Assembly: GCA_019309685.1 (NCBI GenBank)
Contig: JAFDFT010000202.1
Span: 1 to 5,471, forward strand
Direction of reading: 5' to 3'
Source: Deltaproteobacteria bacterium
GTDB lineage: Bacteria; Desulfobacterota; Desulfobacteria; Desulfobacterales; JAABPS01
DNA length: 5,471 bases
Below the pieces are notes generated by a model, which saw only the letters and a list, made by a program, of their open reading frames with translations, ran no database searches and was not told where the DNA came from. The position numbers were made by a program, and so were the translations under genes. Shown piece by piece: positions 1 through 5,471 of this stretch; positions within the stretch are counted from its first letter, which is position 1; every line of letters begins with the position of its first letter.

Positions 1-218
1 TTACAAAGGACCCCGGCGTTCCAGTTGTTTATACAGCATTCATTGTGTTAATTATAGGAATTGCGATTACCTTTTTTATGTCACATCAGCGTCTATGTAT
101 TGACGTCAGAAAAAAAGAAAAAGGGTGCGTCGTGATGGTGGCAGGAACTTCAAATAGAAATAACGTTGGGATGCAGAATAAACTCAACAGATTATCAGAA
201 AAGTTATTGAAATTATAA
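1..218 (+). CDS. resB: Cytochrome c biogenesis protein ResB/CcsB, C-terminal fragment (5' end outside window)
   Basis: The reading frame is open from the left edge (first full codon at position 3) and stops with TAA at 216-218, leaving 71 residues. It begins with KDPGVPVVY, the conserved entry to the last membrane helix of ResB/CcsB proteins. A hydrophobic helix follows (about residues 8-27), then SHQR at its end, and then a soluble tail with VMVAGTSNRN, which matches the family's usual C-terminal strand. ResB/CcsB pairs with CcsA/ResC to form the system II heme export and cytochrome c synthase complex in the cytoplasmic membrane. The next gene is that partner, 87 bases downstream, which supports the call. 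The N-terminal helices and their conserved histidine lie outside the window, so integrity of the gene cannot be judged. It is too short for most ORF callers because it is cut by the window edge. Confidence 0.85.
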   Translation, partial: TKDPGVPVVYTAFIVLIIGIAITFFMSHQRLCIDVRKKEKGCVVMVAGTSNRNNVGMQNKLNRLSEKLLKL

Positions 219-305
219 AAAACAGATCAATTCTATTTGATTATACAGCGCTTTCGAGCGTATTATTATCTAAGAACATTTTAAGCAAAAAAGGAAAAAA
301 AGTAT

Positions 306-1145
306 ATGACCAGTTCTAGTATTTTATCAATCACAACGTTTGTTTACGGTCTGGCCGCTTTTCTTTATATTGCGTCGTGGGTATTTAAAAAATCATCTTT
401 AGGCAAGGCTGCTACCTGGGTTACTGTTTTTTCAGCAGCGGGCAATGCGGCGGGCTTTGTCCTGAGATGGCTGGAATCGTACCGTCTCGGGATCGGGCAC
501 GCGCCTTTATCAAATCAGTACGAATCTCTTGTCTTCTTTTCATTCGTTATTGCAATTATTTATATCGTTATTGAACAAAAATACAATACGCGTGTCCTTG
601 GTGCTTTTGCTGTTTCGATTGCTTTTCTGGTAATGGCTTATGCCTCATTACCAGGTATAAACGATCGCATACAGCCGTTGATCCCGGCCTTGAAAAGCAA
701 CTGGCTTATTGCACATGTGATTACCTGTTTTATCGGATACGGAGCCTTTGCAATTTCATTTTGTATAAGCATCATGTATCTCTTGAAACATGGCGGATCA
801 AAAGATAAAAATTCCCTTGTTTCTTATCTCCCTGAATTAAACGTGTTAGATGAATTGACGTATCAGATGGTAATGTTTGGCTATCTTTTTCTTACCATTG
901 GTATTATCACAGGTGCCGTATGGGCGAACTCTGCGTGGGGAAGATACTGGGGCTGGGATCCAAAGGAAACATGGTCTCTGATTACCTGGCTTGTTTATGC
1001 TATTTTACTGCACACAAGATTCATGCGGGGATGGCAGGGCAGGCGGATTGCCTTTCTTTCGATCATTGGATTTTTGGCAGTTCTTTTTACCTATTTTGGT
1101 GTAAATCTCTTGCCCGGATTACACAGCTATGGCGCTATGAGTTAA
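306..1145 (+). CDS. ccsA: Cytochrome c biogenesis protein CcsA/ResC (heme handling, system II)
   Basis: Integral membrane protein of 279 residues with about eight hydrophobic helices (near 9-27, 35-53, 73-90, 97-114, 132-160, 187-205, 223-238 and 247-268). The tryptophan-rich WWD signature is clear at 206-223 and includes WGRYWGWDPKETW; it presents heme on the periplasmic face. Histidines sit where the family keeps them: H137 before the WWD segment, H236 in the following helix and H273 after it. By analogy with characterised CcsBA fusions, H137 and H273 would be the external heme ligands and H236 a membrane ligand. Size and helix count are normal for an unfused CcsA. The ATG at 306 is preceded by AAGGA at 291-295 with ten bases between, and no better start is seen. 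It follows resB closely, so the two are probably cotranscribed. A product of this kind is needed for the multiheme cytochrome encoded downstream. Confidence 0.93.
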   Translation: MTSSSILSITTFVYGLAAFLYIASWVFKKSSLGKAATWVTVFSAAGNAAGFVLRWLESYRLGIGHAPLSNQYESLVFFSFVIAIIYIVIEQKYNTRVLGAFAVSIAFLVMAYASLPGINDRIQPLIPALKSNWLIAHVITCFIGYGAFAISFCISIMYLLKHGGSKDKNSLVSYLPELNVLDELTYQMVMFGYLFLTIGIITGAVWANSAWGRYWGWDPKETWSLITWLVYAILLHTRFMRGWQGRRIAFLSIIGFLAVLFTYFGVNLLPGLHSYGAMS

Positions 1146-1155
1146 TGATTTTTCC

Positions 1156-1184
1156 TTGACAAAAAATAGATCGCAATGTACACA
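1156..1184 (+). promoter_or_regulatory. Possible sigma-70-type promoter between ccsA and qrcA
   Basis: A perfect TTGACA box lies at 1156-1161, eleven bases after the ccsA stop codon. Seventeen bases later is TACACA (1179-1184), which matches only three of the six -10 consensus bases. Spacing is ideal but the -10 box is poor, so this is a weak candidate. It partly overlaps the -24/-12 candidate at 1184-1199. Transcription from here would give a leader of roughly 160 bases before qrcA. Confidence 0.25.
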
Positions 1185-1210
1185 GGCACTGATTATGCCA
1201 GCCCTGTACA
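1177..1210. repeat. Inverted repeat: TGTACA arms flanking a GGCA/TGCC hairpin
   Basis: Two copies of the self-complementary hexamer TGTACA occur at 1177-1182 and 1205-1210, 22 bases apart. They can pair as arms of a hairpin, extended by two G-C pairs (GG 1185-1186 with CC 1203-1204) if two bases bulge. Inside lies a smaller hairpin, GGCA (1185-1188) and TGCC (1196-1199) with a seven-base loop. The spacing of about 28 bases centre to centre is a little under three helical turns, so the hexamers could also be paired operator half-sites for a dimeric regulator. Function is not shown by sequence alone. Confidence 0.4.
1184..1199 (+). promoter_or_regulatory. Possible sigma-54 (-24/-12) promoter for the qrc operon
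   Basis: The segment reads AGGCAC, five bases, then ATGCC. The sigma-54 consensus is TGGCAC-N5-TTGCA. The invariant GG-N10-GC core is intact (GG at 1185-1186, GC at 1197-1198), and eight of the ten positions through the GC match. It points toward qrcA, and the start of transcription would fall near 1210, giving a leader of about 140 bases. Sigma-54 with dedicated enhancer-binding proteins is common in sulfate-reducing Desulfobacterota. Against this, the same bases make a small hairpin, no enhancer site was identified, and one such match in about 200 bases could be chance. Confidence 0.3.
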
Positions 1211-1218
1211 AGGGTTTT
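1200..1218 (+). terminator. Weak terminator-like hairpin after ccsA
   Basis: CCCT (1202-1205) can pair with AGGG (1211-1214) around a five-base loop, extended by a G-T wobble (1201/1215) and an A-T pair (1200/1216), followed by only a short run of T. The stem and T tract are both shorter than in a good intrinsic terminator. It lies about 55 bases after the ccsA stop, a reasonable site for partial termination between the ccs and qrc genes. A longer T run (seven T, near 1238-1244) has no clear stem before it. Confidence 0.2.
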
Positions 1219-1256
1219 AGAGTGCTCAAGTTATTTGTTTTTTTACGCAAGGCCAA

Positions 1257-1268
1257 TAATAATTATTA
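1257..1268. repeat. Perfect 12-base AT palindrome TAATAATTATTA
   Basis: A perfectly self-complementary twelve-base sequence lies about 85 bases upstream of qrcA. It could be a regulator half-site pair. In AT-rich intergenic DNA such palindromes also arise by chance, and no second copy was seen at another gene start in this window. Confidence 0.25.
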
Positions 1269-1352
1269 AACGAATTTTCAGCGATATTATTCTTTGCGGG
1301 TATTTATAGTGCGGTACTTTTAAATCATCTAATTAAGCGTGATGGGGTTTAT

Positions 1353-2111
1353 ATGAGTCAATCAGAAGATAAAGTATCAGAAAATAGTGCAGAAAAGAAA
1401 CAGCCTCGTCAGCCCGGAGAAAATGAACAGGGGAATGGATCCAGCGGTCCCATTCTCCTGTTGTTTATTGTAGGGCTGGTGATTAGTTTGATTATTGGAT
1501 GGGTCATCTTTCCTAAACTTCTTTACTCTCAGAAAAAACAACCAATTGATTTTAATCATGAGCTTCACAATCAAGAGGTTGATGAGGGCTGCATAAGCTG
1601 CCATTTTTTTCGTGAAGACGGAAGTTTTGCAGGTGTTCCAAAGAATGAACAGTGTGCAGGCTGCCACGAAGAGGTTCTTGGTGAGAGTACGGATGAAGCG
1701 ATATTGGTAGAAGAGTATATTGCCAAAGATAAGGAAATTCCATGGCTGATCTATTCGAAACAGCCTGACTGTGTATTTTTTTCGCATGCCGCGCATGTCA
1801 AAATGGCTGAAATGGGCTGTAAAACCTGTCACGGGCCCATTGGTAAGTCAACAAGTCTTAAAATGTATGAAGAAAATCGCATTTCAGGATACAGCAGAGA
1901 TATCTGGGGTAAGAATATTTCCGGTATAAAGAAAAATGAATGGGACCGGATGAAAATGAATGATTGCGCGGCGTGTCATAAAGAAGCAGCGAGCGCCAAA
2001 GCCAGCGCAAGCAAGCGGTCTCCTCAACTGTTTTTTGATCTGTTGGCAATGGTATTTCCGGATGCTGGAAAACCTCAAAAAACAGAGGCATGCTTTGTGT
2101 GTCATAAGTAA
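1353..2111 (+). CDS. qrcA: Qrc complex subunit A: membrane-anchored pentaheme cytochrome c
   Basis: Protein of 252 residues. Residues 1-31 are a polar, charged, probably disordered cytoplasmic tail. Residues 33-53 form a single membrane helix acting as an uncleaved anchor, and the rest would be periplasmic. Five CxxCH heme-attachment motifs start at C80, C101, C156, C205 and C247. Two FxHxxH elements, at 67-72 and 143-148, precede C80 and C156 in the manner of class III (c3/c7-like) cytochromes and of ActA of alternative complex III; H69, H72, H145 and H148 are candidate distal ligands. An Ala/Ser/Lys-rich linker (211-222) separates the last two hemes. In Qrc this subunit receives electrons from periplasmic cytochrome c3. 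The start at 1353 has GGGG at 1344-1347 and puts the anchor near the N terminus. It leads an apparent qrcABCD operon. An ActA-like subunit of a related complex is the main alternative; the characterised Desulfovibrio QrcA is described as hexaheme. Confidence 0.78.
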   Translation: MSQSEDKVSENSAEKKQPRQPGENEQGNGSSGPILLLFIVGLVISLIIGWVIFPKLLYSQKKQPIDFNHELHNQEVDEGCISCHFFREDGSFAGVPKNEQCAGCHEEVLGESTDEAILVEEYIAKDKEIPWLIYSKQPDCVFFSHAAHVKMAEMGCKTCHGPIGKSTSLKMYEENRISGYSRDIWGKNISGIKKNEWDRMKMNDCAACHKEAASAKASASKRSPQLFFDLLAMVFPDAGKPQKTEACFVCHK

Positions 2112-2191
2112 TTTGAATAAATAAATATTTTTCAACATATAGATTTGGATGAGCGGATTTTTAGCTGTTTTTTAATAATGGGGTAAAATCT

Positions 2192-4423
2192 ATGAAGATT
2201 GATCGCAGAAGTTTCTTATCATTTATTATTGGCGGTGCCGCTGGGACAACGCTGTCACCCTTACCTTGGAAATTAATGGATGATATGTCCATATGGACCC
2301 AGATGTGGCCATGGACGCCGGTTCCGGAAAATGGTGAAGTCAGTTATGCAAATTCAACCTGCACACTTTGTCCGGGGGGGTGCGGCATATCCGTCCGCTT
2401 GATTGATGATCGGCCGGTGAAAATTGAAGGAACAGAAGGCCACCCCGTCAATGATGGCGGATTGTGCGTCATGGGATTATCAGGTCTGCAGCTTCTATAC
2501 GGCCAGAGCCGTGTAAAAGGCCCTATGAAGAGAGTGGGAAAACGCGGAGAGAAGAACTGGGAACAGATTTCATGGGATGAAGCAATTTCTATGGTTGCTG
2601 AAAAACTGGATGAATTAAGATCCGATGGTGAATCGCATACGCTTTCCTGTATTTCCGGATCGGACCAGGGGACAGTGCCCGAGCTTTTTAAGCGGTTTTT
2701 AGACGCATACGGGTCGGTTAACTTTACCCGCATGCCGTCCATTGATGATTCATATGAGCTGGTTTTAAAACTTATGCATGGCGTAGAAGCATCAGCCGGG
2801 TTTGATGTTGAAAACACAGACTTTTTATTGAGTTTCAGCAGCGGGATTCTTGAAGGCTGGGGATCTCCGGTTCGGATGTTCAGTGCCAACGGCTCATGGA
2901 AAAAATCCGGCGGAAAAGTTGTGCAAATTGACTCCCGTCTTTCAAATACAGCCGCAAAAGCTGATCATTGGATTCCCATTAACCCGGGCAATGAAGTTGT
3001 TTTAGCCCTGGGGCTTGCACATGTTATCATTAAAGATTCATTATATAATAAGGAATTTATAACTAATTATAGTTATAACTTTGAAAACTGGAAGCGTGTT
3101 GTATTAAATGAATACAGCCCTGAAAGCGTTGAAAAAGTTACGGGTATAAATAAAACAATTATCCGGGCACTGGCAAAAGACTTTGCCGGCGCAAAAAAAC
3201 CCTTAGCCATTTGCGGTAAAGGGCAGGGAAAAAATCCGGGCAGCACGAGTGAATTTATGGCTGTGCACGCATTAAACGCGCTTGTAGGAAGTATCAACAC
3301 AGATGGCGGCGTCTGGGCTGTTGATAATGATAAGCAAAACTATATCCAATGGCCTGATGTTAAAAAAGACAGTGTAGCAGAATCAGGTGCGCAAAGAGAT
3401 CGTATAGATGGGGCAGGTACTGAAAATTATCCGTACACGCGATATCTGCCAAACAGGTTTATCGAAAACATTAATTCCAGTAACGAGTCTCTGGTAAAGC
3501 TTCTTTTTGTACATGGCGCCAATCCTTATTATACACTGCCGGATACTCACAATGTCAGGAAAGCGTTTGAAAAAATACCTTTTATTGTCAGCTTTTCATC
3601 TTATATGGATGAAACGGCATTAAATGCTGATCTTATTCTTCCAAACCACGCGTATCTTGAACGCTATGAAGATGTTCCACGTACAAGAAGTTTTAATCGT
3701 CCGATTATTGGCCTTTCAAAGCCGATTATTGAGCCTCAGTATAACACCCGGCATTCCGGTGACGTCATTATTACAAAAGAAAAAAAAATGGGCGGATCTA
3801 TTGCGGCTGCTCTTTCCTGGGAAAATTATGAACAGTGCCTTCAAGAGACCCTTGGCGATAAATGGGAGACGTTGAATGAAAACGGTTTTTGGGTGGATGA
3901 GACATTTAAAGTGCCCGGCTGGAAAAATGCCTTTAAGACACCGACGTTAAAATGTGATTTTTCTTACAATGAGCTTTTTTCTTTGCCCCATTTCTGCATA
4001 CTTGGAATTAAAGGGGATGATCCATCCTATCCGCTCGCACTTATACCTTATGATTCTATGCGGCTTGCCAATGGTTTTATTGGTGATCCGCCTTTTGTTA
4101 TTAAGACCGTTGAGGATACAGTCCTCAAAGGTAAAGACATGTTTGTTGATATTAATCCTGATACTGCAAAGAAATATGGATTGGTTGAAGGGAGTAAGGT
4201 GATATTAAAGACTCCGAACGGGGAGCTAAAGGTTAGGGTTCATTTATTTGAAGGCATTTTCCAGAATTTAGTTGCGGCGCCCAGGGGGTTGGGACATACC
4301 GGATATGATAAATATATCTCCGGAAAGGGTGCCAATGTGAATGAGCTAATCGGTACATTTGAAGATCCTGCTTCCGGTCATGATGCAGCATGGGGAATTG
4401 CCGCTCAGTTGATCAAAGTCTGA
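2192..4423 (+). CDS. qrcB: Qrc complex subunit B: Tat-exported molybdopterin-oxidoreductase-family protein
   Basis: Protein of 743 residues. A twin-arginine signal is present (RRSFL from residue 5, hydrophobic stretch 8-20) without an obvious AxA cleavage site. A [4Fe-4S] motif follows: C57-x2-C60-x3-C64-x27-C92. The molybdopterin-oxidoreductase fold is recognisable throughout, including LNALVGSINTDGG (361-373), HGANPYYTLPD (441-451), ETALNADLILP (474-484), and a C-terminal molydop-binding domain from about 650 to the end. Residues expected around a working metal centre are altered: M94 replaces the Lys of the usual C-x-K-G, and no Cys or selenocysteine is seen near 181-188, where a Mo ligand would lie. 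This fits the published view that QrcB carries no molybdenum and serves electron transfer or structure. The start at 2192 has GGGG at 2180-2183 and places the Tat motif at the N terminus. It sits 80 bases after qrcA and 39 before qrcC. A catalytic polysulfide or thiosulfate reductase subunit is the alternative. Confidence 0.8.
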   Translation: MKIDRRSFLSFIIGGAAGTTLSPLPWKLMDDMSIWTQMWPWTPVPENGEVSYANSTCTLCPGGCGISVRLIDDRPVKIEGTEGHPVNDGGLCVMGLSGLQLLYGQSRVKGPMKRVGKRGEKNWEQISWDEAISMVAEKLDELRSDGESHTLSCISGSDQGTVPELFKRFLDAYGSVNFTRMPSIDDSYELVLKLMHGVEASAGFDVENTDFLLSFSSGILEGWGSPVRMFSANGSWKKSGGKVVQIDSRLSNTAAKADHWIPINPGNEVVLALGLAHVIIKDSLYNKEFITNYSYNFENWKRVVLNEYSPESVEKVTGINKTIIRALAKDFAGAKKPLAICGKGQGKNPGSTSEFMAVHALNALVGSINTDGGVWAVDNDKQNYIQWPDVKKDSVAESGAQRDRIDGAGTENYPYTRYLPNRFIENINSSNESLVKLLFVHGANPYYTLPDTHNVRKAFEKIPFIVSFSSYMDETALNADLILPNHAYLERYEDVPRTRSFNRPIIGLSKPIIEPQYNTRHSGDVIITKEKKMGGSIAAALSWENYEQCLQETLGDKWETLNENGFWVDETFKVPGWKNAFKTPTLKCDFSYNELFSLPHFCILGIKGDDPSYPLALIPYDSMRLANGFIGDPPFVIKTVEDTVLKGKDMFVDINPDTAKKYGLVEGSKVILKTPNGELKVRVHLFEGIFQNLVAAPRGLGHTGYDKYISGKGANVNELIGTFEDPASGHDAAWGIAAQLIKV

Positions 4424-4462
4424 AATTGTTTTTCCGATAATCAACTATAGTAAGAGGTTCTG

Positions 4463-5245
4463 ATGGGTAAACACGAAAAACCTAAGAAGTACGGGATGGT
4501 CATAAATCTTGATATGTGTACCGGCTGCGGTGCTTGTATGGTTGCATGTATGGCGGAAAATAACGTTCCGTTTAAAGAAGATGAATCTGATAAGCTGCTT
4601 AGCATCACATGGTTGCGTGTATATAAGCTGTCAAATGGCAAGAAATTTCCGGATGCGGATATTTGCTACTTGCCACGGCCTTGCCAGCATTGCGGCGGCA
4701 AAGGAGATCACGGCCATTCTCCTTGTGTTTCTGTGTGTCCGGCGACTGCAACGGACTATAGCCATGAAACGGGAATCGTCAGTCAGATATATACCCGGTG
4801 TTTTGGTTGTCGATACTGTATGGCCGCGTGCCCATACCATGCGCGGTATTTTAACTGGTGGGATCCGGTGTGGCCGAAAGGCATGGAAAAATATCTCAGC
4901 CCGAATGTTTCTCCCAGAATGAGAGGGGTTGTTGAAAAATGCAGTTTTTGTTTCCATCGGTATCAGCTAGCCATGAACAAAGCATATTTAGAAGGACGGC
5001 GTGAACTGGAGGAAGACGAATATCAGACCGCGTGTACACAGGCATGCCCGGCAAACGCCATTACATTTGGCGATCTGAGCAATCCAAAACATAAAGTATA
5101 TGAATTAAAAAAAGACCCGAATGCTTTCAGGCTTCTTGAAAGGCTTGGAACAAATCCGAAGGTTTATTATGTTTCCAGCCGGGAATGGGTAAGGCGTGCC
5201 GGAGATAATTACCTTCAGCACGAAGAGACGGTGAAATTAAATTAA
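4463..5245 (+). CDS. qrcC: Qrc complex subunit C: four-cluster ferredoxin-like protein
   Basis: Protein of 260 residues of the DmsB/NrfC/PsrB type. Sixteen cysteines fall into the usual four groups: C19/C22/C25/C29, C74/C77/C88/C92, C113/C116/C119/C123, and the split group C160/C163 with C191/C195. Pairing across groups would give up to four FeS clusters making a wire from QrcB toward the membrane subunit. An extra cysteine, C68, lies just before the second group. The N terminus (MGKHEKPKKYG) is hydrophilic and has no signal peptide, so export probably depends on co-folding with Tat-targeted QrcB. The start at 4463 has AGAGG at 4453-4457 and puts the first cluster at the normal distance from the N terminus. 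It lies 39 bases after qrcB and 68 before qrcD. The family call is very safe; the specific QrcC name rests on the operon. Confidence 0.85.
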   Translation: MGKHEKPKKYGMVINLDMCTGCGACMVACMAENNVPFKEDESDKLLSITWLRVYKLSNGKKFPDADICYLPRPCQHCGGKGDHGHSPCVSVCPATATDYSHETGIVSQIYTRCFGCRYCMAACPYHARYFNWWDPVWPKGMEKYLSPNVSPRMRGVVEKCSFCFHRYQLAMNKAYLEGRRELEEDEYQTACTQACPANAITFGDLSNPKHKVYELKKDPNAFRLLERLGTNPKVYYVSSREWVRRAGDNYLQHEETVKLN

Positions 5246-5296
5246 CACATGATAATTATAATAAAATGATTTTAAACTGAGATCTTATGCAGGTAG

Positions 5297-5303
5297 TAAG
5301 GAG
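5297..5303 (+). promoter_or_regulatory. Ribosome binding site deciding the qrcD start
   Basis: TAAGGAG at 5297-5303 is the strongest Shine-Dalgarno sequence in the window and lies ten bases before the ATG at 5314. An in-frame ATG at 5287 lies upstream of this site and has only a weak GAGA before it, so 5314 is preferred. Confidence 0.6.
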
Positions 5304-5313
5304 TACAATATCT

Positions 5314-5471
5314 ATGGATTCTGCATTAATACCCAATGGCGTTAAGCGATGTTCATTTGCAAAATTTACCATATTGAACATTGTCGCCGGCTTGGTAGCA
5401 TTGGTCGGTATTTTTGCCCTTATGCTTATATGGATAAAGGGATTAAACCAGACCAATATGAATGACTCCTA
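5314..5471 (+). CDS. qrcD: Qrc complex subunit D: NrfD/PsrC-like membrane protein, N-terminal fragment
   Basis: The frame is open from ATG 5314 to the right edge and gives 52 complete codons. The protein begins with a short soluble stretch (1-17), then one membrane helix (about 18-41), then IKGLNQTNMND (41-51). The last element matches the W-x-x-GL-x-x-TNM-x-D pattern found after the first helix of many NrfD-family quinone-interacting subunits. In Qrc this subunit holds the menaquinone site and accepts electrons from QrcC. Its position after a cytochrome, a molybdopterin-family subunit and a four-cluster ferredoxin is the order expected for qrcABCD. The alternative start at 5287 would add nine residues. 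The remaining helices lie beyond the window, so completeness and the specific QrcD assignment cannot be checked here. Confidence 0.7.
   Translation, partial: MDSALIPNGVKRCSFAKFTILNIVAGLVALVGIFALMLIWIKGLNQTNMNDS

Noticed and set aside
219..305. Promoter or RNA element in the resB-ccsA gap
   Set aside because: No -35/-10 pair or stable hairpin stands out; it holds a normal Shine-Dalgarno sequence and otherwise looks like operon spacer.
1770..1787. Possible degenerate sixth heme site C140-x3-S-H in QrcA
   Set aside because: The segment aligns better with the FxHxxH distal-ligand element (residues 143-148) before C156, where the residue at 140 is variable in related cytochromes. A single cysteine there is not enough to call a heme site.
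1377..1832. 151-codon open frame on the minus strand opposite qrcA
   Set aside because: It is antisense to the cytochrome with its heme motifs; its hydrophobic and aromatic composition mirrors the opposite strand and suggests no family.
2112..2191. Possible terminator between qrcA and qrcB (T runs near 2159-2174)
   Set aside because: No stem longer than about three pairs precedes the T runs, and gene order argues for cotranscription.
2344..2889. 181-codon open frame on the minus strand inside qrcB
   Set aside because: It lies wholly opposite a well-supported gene, shows no recognisable domain and is rich in Ser, Pro and Arg in the way expected of an antisense frame.
4509..4922. 137-codon + strand frame overlapping qrcC in another phase
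   Set aside because: The sequence is a frame-shifted shadow of the cysteine-rich ferredoxin; no motif, no independent context and no convincing ribosome binding site.
5246..5313. AT-rich gap between qrcC and qrcD as a regulatory site
   Set aside because: Only a short AT palindrome and the ribosome binding site are seen; nothing beyond ordinary AT-rich spacer.
1..5471. CRISPR arrays, tRNA or rRNA genes, insertion sequences, attachment sites
   Set aside because: No regularly spaced repeats, cloverleaf, transposase frame or terminal inverted repeats were seen; the window is coherent operon DNA.

Overview
The window looks like chromosome of an anaerobic, moderately AT-rich member of the Desulfobacterota (Deltaproteobacteria), most likely a sulfate reducer or a syntroph. 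That placement rests on gene content only: a system II cytochrome c maturation pair followed by what reads as a Qrc complex (periplasmic cytochrome c3:menaquinone oxidoreductase). No 16S rRNA or other marker gene is present, so genus cannot be given.

Layout, all on the + strand. Positions 1-218 hold the C-terminal end of ResB/CcsB, and 306-1145 hold a complete CcsA/ResC. Together they form the system II machinery that moves heme across the membrane and attaches it to CxxCH motifs. A 207-base gap (1146-1352) follows. It has a weak terminator-like hairpin, a -24/-12 (sigma-54-like) promoter candidate, a TTGACA box and a perfect AT palindrome, so it is the most likely place for a transcription boundary. 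Next come qrcA (1353-2111, membrane-anchored pentaheme cytochrome c), qrcB (2192-4423, Tat-exported molybdopterin-oxidoreductase-family protein with one FeS motif), qrcC (4463-5245, ferredoxin-like protein with sixteen cluster cysteines) and the first 52 codons of qrcD (5314 to the window end, NrfD-like membrane protein). Gaps of 80, 39 and 68 bases, each start with its own Shine-Dalgarno sequence and no convincing terminator between them, suggest one operon.

How the genes work together. In the characterised Qrc of Desulfovibrio, electrons from periplasmic hydrogenases and formate dehydrogenases pass through tetraheme cytochrome c3 to the hemes of QrcA, then through the FeS clusters of QrcB/QrcC to menaquinone at QrcD. 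The quinol pool then feeds sulfate reduction. The upstream ccs genes would supply the heme attachment that QrcA needs.

No clearly undescribed system is visible. The points that merit a second look are departures from the textbook complex: five rather than six heme motifs in QrcA, too few spare histidines to ligate all five, loss in QrcB of residues expected around a working molybdenum centre, and the regulatory-looking gap between the ccs and qrc genes.
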